Of a DNA stretch of 64,000 nt, positions 55,626-64,000 are shown piece by piece (positions within the stretch are counted from its first letter, which is position 1; the number at the start of each line of letters is the position of its first letter). The notes under the pieces were generated by a model. That model saw only the letters and a program-made list of their open reading frames with translations. It was not told the origin of the DNA and made no database searches. The position numbers and the translations under genes were made by a program. Source of the DNA: Lactarius indigo (taxonomy: Eukaryota > Basidiomycota > Agaricomycetes > Russulales > Russulaceae); the NCBI GenBank assembly GCA_025766275.1, contig JAFKAC010000009.1, positions 1,798,001 to 1,862,000 of the forward strand. Direction: 5' to 3'.

Positions 55626-56364
55626 TGTCACGCCTCTGTGGGGGCGTGCGTTGTTCTGTAACAGATCCTGCCTAAGGCAAAGGACTCTGAGTTGGATCCC
55701 CACTGAGTGGAAGGACTCCTAAGGTCTTCTGTAATAGCTCCTACGCCGAGGTAACTAAGTCTATGGCAATCCCCCTATGATGAGGTGGGAAGGCCCTTCT
55801 GTAACAGCCCCTTGTGCTAAGGTGACTGAGTCTGTAGCAGTGGACGAGCGCTGAGGCCTAAGTCCAAAGGTCACGTGTCACTGGGCTGACCAGTAAGACA
55901 GGAAGAGGATAAGAGCGAAGTCAAGGGGAAGCCTGCACAGAGGCTGAGAGGGGAATGACCCAAAGGGGATAAGGGTCAAGGGTCTGAGGTTCTGGGTCAA
56001 GGGCTTGAGTGCTGAAGGAACTGAGGCACTCAAGGGGTCAATGGGAGATACAACACAGATAGTTGATTAAGCCAAAGCTAAGGAGTTAAGGCATACTACA
56101 GGGTTCCTTATATAGTACAGGATTGCGCCTGAGCGCATAGTGCTACTGGCTGCTATAGATAGAGTGGTGTGCTGGCAAGATGGTGTTAGGATGGTGTCAT
56201 GCCAGCAAGGCAAGAGAAGGGTGAACAAGAATAGCACAGAAGGTGCTAGAATAATCTGATTGGGAGAAGCATAGGTTCAAGAAGATAATTATCAAGAGAG
56301 GAAATGGAGATGGATTGGATATGATAAGGACAAGAAAGGAAAGGTGACAGGGGAGTTTATGACA
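55626..56364 (+). mobile_element. Solo LTR (739 bp) in Gypsy-B gag
   Basis: Starts TGTCACGCCTCTGTGGGGGC, ends TTTATGACA, flanked by AGTAG (55621-55625 and 56365-56369). The TTATATAG near 56110 suggests rightward orientation. The 5' end is clearly related to the solo LTR at 61180 (shared GGGGCGTGCGT and CTGTAACAG), so one other LTR family has hit this block twice. Confidence 0.88.
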
Positions 56365-56369
56365 AGTAG

Positions 56370-56531
56370 GGCTTGTCGGTATGGTGTGGCCATGATGCCT
56401 TCATGTTATGCCCTAGCAGGGGCGTGGGTTCTGGAGGTTCTGAATCACACAAGTACCAAGCGAAGACGTCTGTTGTCTTATTGCTATGAAATACAAGTGG
56501 CAAAAGTGTGGCACCAAGTGCAGCACTACTC
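56370..56531 (-). pseudogene. Gypsy-B gag fragment beyond the solo LTR
   Basis: Minus-strand HEGIMATPYRQAL continues the capsid block LLFLSYIKG after excision of the solo LTR. Further upstream the homology fades within about 150 bp, with a TAG or TAA stop, before the Gypsy-C LTR. Confidence 0.5.
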
Positions 56532-56985
56532 TGTAATGTAGGACTCCTCGTCCGAAGTGTCTGACACTTCTCTACACTTGATCTTGCTAGTGCACAGAGT
56601 ATAACAGGTGTGACGCGTTGATATAGTTCAACTGCAAAGACTTTGAGGTGTCCTGGTCAAGGACTGAGGTAGGGGATGCACAAGAAGAAGGGAATAGAGC
56701 GAAGTCACACCAAAGCACGAAGGCAAGGTTGCTAGATTGCAAACGAAGCCAAGTCTGGCTTCCTACAGTCTATAGTACAGGTTTATATAGGGCGAGGTTC
56801 CAAACAACATGAACACAGACCCACACAAAAACAAAGAGACTAGAAGGAGTAAGAGATATTTGGATCAAGACAAACAACGCCACTAACAGTAGTAGCTCCT
56901 TTGGGTAACAAGGCATGGGACAGAAGGGGAAAGAACAAGATGAGAAACACACTGTAACTGATGTCCGAAGTGTCGGATCATAACA
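56532..56985 (-). repeat. Gypsy-C 3' LTR
   Basis: On the minus strand it starts TGTTATGATCCGACACTTCG at 56985, preceded by a purine tract (GAGAGGGGCTCA), has a TATATAAA box near 56783 and ends in CTACATTACA. The exact end (56532 or 56537) cannot be fixed without the other LTR. An inverted repeat GAAGCCA...TTGGCTTC follows the TATA box, in the same position as the self-priming hairpin of Gypsy-A. Confidence 0.7.
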
Positions 56986-57011
56986 TGAGCCCCTCTCTAA
57001 GTCAACTCTCC

Positions 57012-60000
57012 CTAGAGTGCTTCGAAGTCCATCAGGTTGTAGACATCATTGTCCACATCATTGGCTGGGGTGCTTTCACAAGGGAGGGGGCAGCAATGTT
57101 GGCAAAGGAAGTTGAAGGGGCCATGGGCCCCACACTTGCGACAATTTTCATACTTGGGACACTTGATTTCTTCGTGGCTGTTGCTGGTAAAACACTTGCC
57201 ACACCACTGAGTGCGTTCTTCTGGGGCTGGCCAAAGACACTGGTAGGGGAAGTGGTCAGTGCTAGAACACCTCCAGCAGTACTTCTGTTTTTGAGGACAA
57301 GTGGAGGAGAGGTGGTCTTCAGACTGACACCTGTAACAAAGTCGGATGGTGCCAGTCCCCTTCTTGTTAGACCTGCGCTTGTGCCTTCTCTTTCTTTCTG
57401 CAGAGGGGCTAGGCCCTTCTGGTTTGTCGTGGAGTTCTGGCATGGAGTGGTAGTGAGGTGGAGCAGGGGCAGGAATGGGGTGGACTCCAAAGGGGTGAGT
57501 TTCTTCTTCAGGAGGAGGGGGGTGTAGTGTGAGCCACCGGTCAGCAATTTGGACATAGGCCTTGTGCTCTTGTAGCCTCCTTCGGGCACTGGTTAGTTGC
57601 ATGTCCATGTTGAGGAGGTGCCTTTTGAGTGGCTCCATCGTCTTGTACAGGCCTTCAATCTCCTTTCGGAGGGCCTTCTGGTTTTGCAAGAATCGGCGAG
57701 TCCTGGAGATTTCTGCTGTGAGGCGGTCATCTCCCAGGTCTTCTAGGACTTCGTCGACTTGTCTGGTTGTGGGGGAAGCTTCGTCAAAGTTCTGCATCTG
57801 AGCTGGGGTGATAAGGGGAACTGGATTGTGGGGGTCGTCATCTTTGGAAAGGAGGAAGAGGGAGAGGCCATAGTGAGGGAGGTTTTTGCCCATGGTACCG
57901 ATGACCTCTTCTTTGTTTTCACTGATCTTGATCCACTTGGCATCCTTTCGGATGTATGAGGTTGGGTCAGTGTCGTCAGGGATGAGGAAGTGGACATAGC
58001 GGCTGCTCCAGGGGTCGTTCAAGAAGAAGGGGTAGCCAGGGTTGTCATCCTCTTCAGCAGTGATGTGCATCCTTTCATAGTTAATAGGGAGTGCGTCCAT
58101 GATTGGGTCGTTAACTATTTTGCTGAGGCGGGCTATAGCCACTCTGGGATCAGGGGGGGCGGTGATGGGTCGGTGTATCTCAGGAGTAGGGGGAGCTGTG
58201 TGTCCAGGAGGGGGAATGCGAAGGGCCACTCCTCCTTCTTCTGTTTCTATGACACTGGGCATAGTGGGATCGATGGCCTGTGGTTCCTGGACGAGTGAAG
58301 GCAAGGAAGGGGGTCGTACTGGGAAGGGGGAATAGCCGGAAGAGGGTGTGACAGAGGGTGTTTCGTCAAAAGGGCCTCTTTCCATGGCACGCGCAATGAG
58401 GCGTTCTACAGAGGAAGAGCGAGAGGGCATGGTGAAGAAGCTAGTGGGGAAGGTGGTTACTGTTCGTATTGTTACTTCCTTTTGTTTTAACCATTGTTTT
58501 GCTCCTTCACTTTTGGGGTTGCTTTCAAAGTGTTCCTGAATAAGTTCTGGGGCGTTGAGGTTCTTTTCTGGTTCCCAGCTATTGTGTGCATTGGAGTATC
58601 CTTTCCACTTGATTAGGAACTGTAACTGGTTCCTGTGGCGTCTTGTTTCTAGTATTTTCTTGACTTCCCACTCTTGTTCTCCATCTACTAGATCTGGGGG
58701 TGGTTCCATAAAGTTCTTTCCATGTATGGAGGTTTCTTTATATGGCATCAGGAGGGACGCATGGAATACTGGGTGGATCTGCCACTGATGGGGAAGTTTC
58801 AGGGCATATGTGGTGGCAGAGATCTTCTTCGTGACCCTGAAGGGTCCATATCTTTTTGGGGCTAACTTGAAACTAGGGTGCGTTGTTTTCAAGTTCCTGG
58901 CATCCAGCCATACACTATCTCCTTCTGTGTGTTGTTTGAAACGAGAGGACCCTTTGTAGAGTGACTGTGCATGGGTAATTGCTGCTTGGGCAGTCCTTCT
59001 GGCTTCCTGGATTCACTCTAGTCTTTCTTGTGTTCCTGGCACTGTGGTCGTTCTTTCTGGCTGGTGTACTCTTGGGATGTACCCGAGAATTAATTTGTAG
59101 GGTGCCTTTTTAGTGGTTGCGCTTGGCCAGGAGTTGTGGGTGTACTGTGCCAGTGGTAGTAGCTCTGTCCAATTGTCTTGTTGGTGGTTTATGAACATTT
59201 GGAGGTACTGTTCTAACCACTGGTTTGTTCGTTCTGATTGTCCATCTGTTTGTGGGTGGTATGCTGTGCTGATGTTTTGTTCTATGTTGAGCACTCTGCA
59301 TAATTCTTTGATGAACTTCGCTGTGAATCTGGGGTCTCTGTCGGAGATGACCCTTCTTGGTAGTCCATAGTGTGGCAGGACAGTTTTGGCATAGAGTTTT
59401 GCCACTCCTTCTGCGTCTATTGTTTCGCTGCATGGGATAAAGAAGGCTGCTTTGGAACAGTCATGATCCGTGATGGTGAGAATTGTGTCATTGTCTCCTG
59501 ATTGGGGTAGTTTTGTGATGAAGTCTAGAGCAATGGTTTCAAAAGGGAGTGCTTCTGGGTTAGTCTTGATGGGGAATATTGGTGGTTTTGGGTTCCCAGG
59601 GAAGTTCTTGTTTGATTGGCATGTGGCACAGCCCTTTACATATGCAGATATGTCATCTTTCATGTTTGGCCACCAAAAGTCTTGTGCCACTAACCACAAG
59701 GTCTTTGTTATTCCGGGGTGTCCAGCTGTTTTTGTATCGTGAAACAGGGAAATTACCCCCTTCTTTAGCGGTGTGTTGTCCACAACCACCAGTTTGTCAC
59801 CTTTCCACCAGTGTTTGCCTTGTTTTACGAGGTGGAAGGGGGCAGCCCACTCGTCCAGAGTGTCTTGGTGGTCTAATTGGTGTGCCATGACCCAGTCATC
59901 TATCCTTATGGAGAGAGTGGAGTTTGCAAAGATAGTTGGGGTCAGGACCACCACATCAGTGTTATCTCCTGCTCCGGTGTCATGGTCAGGGTGTCTTGAC

Positions 60001-62337
60001 AGGGCATCTGCATGGTTCTGGGGTCTGGGTTTGTGGTGAAGTTTGATGTGATAGTCTGCAAGTCTGGGGATGTACCACGCCACTCTCCTATTGATTTGTC
60101 GAGGGTGGCGATAATATTCTAGGTTTTTGTGGTCTGTAAACACTGTGATTTCATGGGGGGACCCTAAAAGAAGGTGTCTCCAGTGTTCTAGTCCTCTGAT
60201 TACTGCCAGGAGTTCCCTGTCATGGATGTCATAGTTGCGCTCCACTTCTGAAAATGATTTGGAGAAGTATCCCACAGCTTGTGGTTTGTTTCGGCTGTCT
60301 CTTTGTGTTAAGATTGCCCCTGTGGCGAAAGCGGAGGCATCTACTTCTAGTTCAAAAGGTTTGTCCATATCTGGTTGACATAAGATGGGGTCTTTGCATA
60401 CAAGCGTGATGAGGGTTTCTAAGGCTTCTGCTGCTTCTTTTGTCCATTTGAAGGGTCCTTCTGATGTCTTTATTGTGTCCGTGATGGGTCTTGCTAAGTG
60501 AGCGAAGTTGGGGATGAAGGGTCGCTGATAACTTAGTGTCCCCAACACACTTCTTGCTTGTTTGACTGACTTGATATCTCTTGGCCAGTCCTTTAGTCCT
60601 TCTACCTTCTTTGGGTCAATTTTGATCTGAGACCCATCGATGACAATGCCTAGGTAGTGGATCTTTCTTTGTTCGAACACGCATTTCAATGCTTTGAGGA
60701 AATAAGATTCCTTTTCGCAGATTTCTAAGAACTCGTGTACAATTTGTCTGTGGCGCTCTGTATCTTCTTCTGTGGCTATCAGGACATCGTCCATGTACAC
60801 AAATAGTTCTCTGGGGTATTTGTCCATGAGTGGTCGGAGTATTCTGCTCATGGTTCTTGCAAAGGTGGCTGGTGCATTTGTGAGGCCAAAGGTCATGACT
60901 CGAGGAATGAACAGTCCCCTTGGTGTCTTGAAGGCTGCCTTCCACTGGTCTTCCTCTTTTATGTGGATGTTATGGTACCCCCATCTGATATCAAACTTTG
61001 AGAACAGTGTCTTCCCATTTAAGTTGGTCAAGATGTTGGAGATGAGAGGTAGTGGGTAAGTGTCTTTTATTGTCCAAGTATTTAGGGGTCTGTAGTCCAG
61101 GCTAGGGCGCAACCCTCCGTCTGTTTTCTTTCTGAAGAAGAAGGAGGAAGCGTAGGGGGAGCTTCCTTCATAGATGTATTGTCATGCCACTGTCGGGGCG
61201 TGCGTCGAGTCTGTAACAGGTCCGGCCTTAGGCCAAGGATACCGAGTCGGTCCGCTACTGAGTAGATCGGCACCTAAGTCTGTGTATGTTCCTTGATATA
61301 GCTCAAGGTAACAAGGCTTCAGAGAAGAGGACTGTGGTAGAGATGAGAGGACTGTGCTGAGGGACAAGACAGTAGATTGACGAAGCCCAAGCTAAGGAAA
61401 TACAGGGTATACTATAGGGTTTATATAGCTAGTGTCTAGGGATGCCAGCGAGGCAGCTTAATGCCAGCAAAGCAAATACCAGCAGAGCTGAGAAGCGCGA
61501 GAAGAAGATGCCAGCAAGGCAAATGCCAGCAAAGCAAATGCCCGCAGAGCTGAGAAGCACAAGAAGAAGAGAGAGAAAAAGAAAGGGGGAAAGGAAGAAT
61601 AGGGGCGTTCATGACATGTATCCTTTTGCTATGTTTTCGTCAAGATATGCCTTTAACTCCTTGTCTTCTTCTGGAGTCAAGGGGTAGATTTTGCAATTGA
61701 TCTTGTTAGGTGCATCTGGTCGCAGTGTGATGGGATGGTCTTCTTCTCTTTCTGGGGGAAAGCACTGTGCTTCTTTGTCTGAGAATACTTTGTTGTGGCG
61801 CTGGTATTCTTCTGGGATTGCGGTTTCTTTTACTGGGTCAAAGGTTGTTTTGGTTGCTGCTGCTTTTGCTTCTTGGTGTCGCTTTCTTTGGAAGCGGTAC
61901 CCTCCTGTCAGGATGGTGACTGCTTCTCCTTTCAGCTCTTGTTTCTTCCAGTCTATGTCTGGGTTTTCGTGTTCAAACCAGGGGTATCCAAAGATCATTC
62001 TGTCTTCCCCTAGGCTGGTTATGAAAAACTGGAAAGGAGTTTCTTCTTCTCCTCTTTTTATCCATAACTGGCATGTTTCCATCATGGTGCCATCTTTGTT
62101 TAGTGATCCATCTATGTTCCGGACCAATCTGGGTGGTTTCAAAGGAGTGGTTCCTAACCCAAGTTTTTGGATTAGGTTTCGGTCAATTAGGTTGTCTGTT
62201 GCACCGCTGTCCAGCAGCACATTTATGCGAGCTTCTTTGTAGTAAAGGCAAACGAGGACTTTGATTGTCATAGCACTATCGCGAACACTATACATTGAAT
62301 TGGCCTCCCTGTCAGCTCTCACAGGTTGGCATCGCAA
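57012..62337 (-). pseudogene. Gypsy-C Pol with long zinc-knuckle tail
   Basis: In order: protease (LLDSGATDNLIDRNL); RT (FFFRKKTDGGLRPSLDYRPL, catalytic YMDD in LFVYMDDVLIA); RNase H (FELEVDASAFATGAILTQRD, TDHKNLEYYRHPRQI); integrase (GHPGITKT, CATCQSNK; core LDFITKLPQ, SDRDPRFTAKF, YHPQTDGQSERTNQWLEQY); GPF module (KRYGPFRVTKKIS); and chromodomain (EWEVKKILETRRH, LQFLIKWKGYSNAHNSWEPE). Beyond it lies a tail of more than 450 residues: Pro-rich linker, globular part (EVIGTMGKNLPHYGLSL), coiled coil (DDRLTAEISRTRRFLQNQKA), a basic stretch (ERKRRHKRRSNKK), knuckles CYRCQSEDHLSSTC, CWRCSSTDHFPYQC and CGKCFTSNSHEEIKC, and a further Cys-rich unit. A TGA at 59013 and the solo LTR disrupt it; excising 442 bp at the solo LTR keeps the frame. 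Confidence 0.9.
61180..61616 (+). mobile_element. Solo LTR (437 bp) in Gypsy-C pol
   Basis: Starts TGTCATGCC, ends GTTCATGACA (the outer seven bases are a perfect inverted repeat), flanked by TGTAT at 61175-61179 and 61617-61621. A TTTATATAG box lies near 61420. Two 63-66 bp tandem copies beginning ATGCCAGC occupy 61442-61570. Related to the solo LTR at 55626. Confidence 0.88.
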
Positions 62338-64000
62338 AAATCCTGATCTAAGGCATAGTAGCGTCTCTTTTCATCCTCAGTCATGCCTTGGACAAGTGCA
62401 TGGGCTTGTTGGACTTTGTCTTCAGTTGTGGTAACAGCCACCAATGAGGTGCTTGCTTCTGGGGTGTATGGGGGTGCAGTGTCCGCTTCTTGGGTGTCTG
62501 TGGCTCTGGCTTTGGTTTGGTTGGTAGTGTTTTGTCATTGACAGTTCCTAGCCATGTGTCCTTGCTGTCTGCACTTGAAGCAGCGTCCTTCTTTCATGAG
62601 GGCTTTCTTTTCTTCTTTGGTAAGCTTCTTAAAGGGGGTGGAGGTGGTGGCATCTACATCCCTTGCATTTGGGTCTCGCTTTGGTCATCCTTGGTGGACG
62701 TTCTGAGTTGGCCCTGGGTTTCTATTCCCTGGTCTGGCTTTTAGCAGCTTCCAGCGTTGATGTTCTGCTCTGGCAGCGGTTTGCCATTCATCCATGGTGT
62801 TTGGAATAGTGGTTCGCATTAGGCAAGCACGGTACAGTCCTGTGGGTAGTCCTCTTTTGAAGAATTCTACCGTTCCAGGGGCATCTCTTGCCCATCCTGC
62901 TATTCCTGCAAGGTGTTTGAAGTTGAGGATGTAACTGTCCAATGCTCCACCCTGCATCATCAGGCTGATGAGCTTCTGATAGGCCCTTTCTTTGTTTAGG
63001 GTGTTGGTCCAGTCTCTGTCAAAGGTGTTGAGAAAACCGTCCCAAAGGTCTTTGCTGTTTTTGGTGAGGGCTTTGGTGTGGTCTATTAGTGCCGCTTCCA
63101 TGTCATCTTCAGTTTGGTTGACCCATAGTTGTACTCTGGGTCCTTTGAACATTGTAAGGGCGAATAATACTCGTGCATAAGGTTCTTTGATAAGTTCATT
63201 CTCGCTGTTTAACTTGATGTATTGCAGTAGTTCTCTTTTGAACTGACCACTCTCTGTTCTATCTCCAGTGAATGGGGTAGGAGGTGCTCCTTTGAGTCCT
63301 CCTAAGCTTGTTGTTGGTGTTCCCCCTGTTCCGGTGCTTGAGCTGGTACCTGTGCCAGTGCCTGTGGTGTTTATAGCTGACACGATAAGTGTTGGCTGTG
63401 GTGTGATGGGAATCTGGGGTGGTTCGACTGGGGAAGGTAATCTGATTGGTGGTAGTGGGGCTGGGAATCCTTCTTCTGCTGGGGATGGTTCTATCCAAAT
63501 AGGGATAGTGGGGCTGGCTTGTGACAAAGCCTGTGTGGGTACTGTGATGTCTAAGTGGTGTTCTGAGGAGTGAGATGGTTCTGAGTGTGATTCCACTTTG
63601 TCTGAGCTGGGTTCTTCTTCTGAGGAGTCTTGTTGTAGTCCGTATGTTCCTCTAGTGTTCCTTGGTGCTGAGGATGATTGTTGTGTAGGTGCTTCCAGGT
63701 TCTGTTCGTCTTCTTCATTCCACCAGCCTAGTCCTTCAGCAAATCTTTGGGGTGTGATGTTTATGGCTCTGGTGTGGTATGTATTCTGGAAGTATCGGAG
63801 GATGTACCAGTTGTTGTTGATGAATTCTACTGGTCTGAGTTCGCCTTTGATGAGGCACTTGTAGCAAGGTGGTCTGTTTGGTGTTGTGGCCCAGCGAGCT
63901 CCCCTTCCTAGTTGACTGCTTTTAACATGGTGTGGGAGGTCGTCTTGTGTTCTGGTTGTGACTGGGGTCCAATCGTTGTCTGATTCAAAGGTGACACTGA
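62319..64000 (-). pseudogene. Gypsy-C Gag, open to the window edge
   Basis: The frame is open from the right edge (FESDNDWTPVTTRTQDDL) through an N-terminal part with RPVEFINNNWYILRYF. A Ser/Pro/Thr-rich linker, a capsid-like region (GAPPTPFTGDRTESGQFKRE, DLWDGFLNTFDRDWTNTLNK, NFKHLAGIAGWARDAPGTVE, FFKRGLPTGLYRACL), a basic stretch and the zinc knuckle CFKCRQQGHMARNC follow. TGA codons at 62685-62687 and 62535-62537 interrupt it, with homologous sequence continuing in the same frame after each. The natural end is TGA at 62319-62321, overlapping pol, which lies in the -1 frame. Confidence 0.85.

Larger units (their letters stand above)
45272..56531 (-). mobile_element. Gypsy-B, old chromodomain retrotransposon, multiply interrupted
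   Basis: A relative of Gypsy-A on the minus strand, read right to left. The gag remnant (56531-54755) and pol (54188-45812) are followed by a 3' LTR at 45272-45779. It is interrupted by a Tc1/mariner element (49474-53005), solo LTRs (54194-54754 and 55626-56364) and apparently Gypsy-C from 56532 rightward, which hides or has removed its 5' LTR. The frames carry many nonsense codons, nearly all explicable as CGA to TGA or CAA/CAG to TAA/TAG. Excising each insertion with one copy of its duplication brings flanking protein motifs back into register. Confidence 0.88.
56532..64000 (-). mobile_element. Gypsy-C, chromodomain retrotransposon, cut by the window edge
   Basis: Minus-strand Ty3/Gypsy element. 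The 3' LTR is at about 56532-56985; pol (57012-62337) is hit by a solo LTR at 61180-61616; gag is open to the right window edge. Only three nonsense codons were found (TGA at 62685, 62535 and 59013), each fitting CGA to TGA. Its 5' LTR, duplication and PBS lie outside the window. It is more distant from Gypsy-A and Gypsy-B than they are from each other. Confidence 0.88.

Noticed and set aside
57032..57589. Second 185-codon minus-strand ORF inside the Gypsy-C tail
   Set aside because: It overlaps the zinc-knuckle region in another frame without a recognisable motif, and no counterpart was seen in the other elements.
1..64000. tRNA, rRNA, biosynthetic gene cluster
   Set aside because: No cloverleaf, rRNA sequence, or clustered biosynthetic enzymes could be identified by reading.

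Overview
The window looks like genomic DNA of an Agaricomycete (mushroom-type basidiomycete). Genes are broken by many 45-65 bp introns with GTNNGY donors, and there is a C2-NACHT-WD40 NLR of the type expanded in these fungi. The basidiomycete-style orthologues BUB1, MGM1, MED22, MAF1 and ataxin-2/PBP1 are packed at short spacing, and a dense block of chromodomain Ty3/Gypsy elements follows. No species is assigned. Exon borders were read by eye from splice signals and family conservation.

Left half (1-31 kb), host genes. A minus-strand HMG-box transcription factor (about 1.2-2.6 kb) is followed by a decayed aquaglyceroporin (3.2-4.7 kb). A gene-poor stretch (4.7-9.7 kb) holds only short chance ORFs and a small poly-T insertion flanked by a 15 bp duplication. 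Then come PBP1/ataxin-2 (+), with two tandem Sm domains on duplicated exons, convergent with BUB1 (-). A large NLR (-) has 14 nearly identical WD40 repeats. MED22 (-) and MGM1 (+) are divergent from a 157 bp shared promoter. An SCP2 sterol-carrier protein with a peroxisomal C-terminus (+) and MAF1 (+) complete the set. These are housekeeping functions (RNA metabolism, spindle checkpoint, transcription, mitochondrial fusion, Pol III control) around one fast-evolving recognition receptor.

Right half (31-64 kb), a nest of mobile elements. A CTAG-rich minisatellite (31.6-32.1 kb) borders a decayed minus-strand gene that appears split by Gypsy-A. Gypsy-A (33,814-41,653) is young and apparently intact: 511 bp LTRs, a 5 bp target duplication, open gag and pol, a -1 slippery heptamer, and a primer-binding site complementary to its own predicted mRNA 5' end (Tf1-style self-priming). 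Gypsy-B (from 45,272, minus strand) is full of C-to-T nonsense changes and hosts four later insertions: a 3.5 kb Tc1/mariner element with perfect 55 bp inverted repeats and a second, oppositely oriented gene; two solo LTRs with 5 bp duplications; and Gypsy-C. Gypsy-C (minus strand, runs off the right edge) is itself hit by another solo LTR. Its pol ends in an unusual tail: chromodomain, long linker, coiled coil, then an array of zinc knuckles.

Most noteworthy: the duplicated Sm exon in ataxin-2; the two-gene Tc1/mariner element; a post-chromodomain module shared by all three Gypsy elements, with zinc knuckles added in Gypsy-C; an overlapping +1 frame ORF apparently conserved between Gypsy-A and Gypsy-B; and the self-priming signature.
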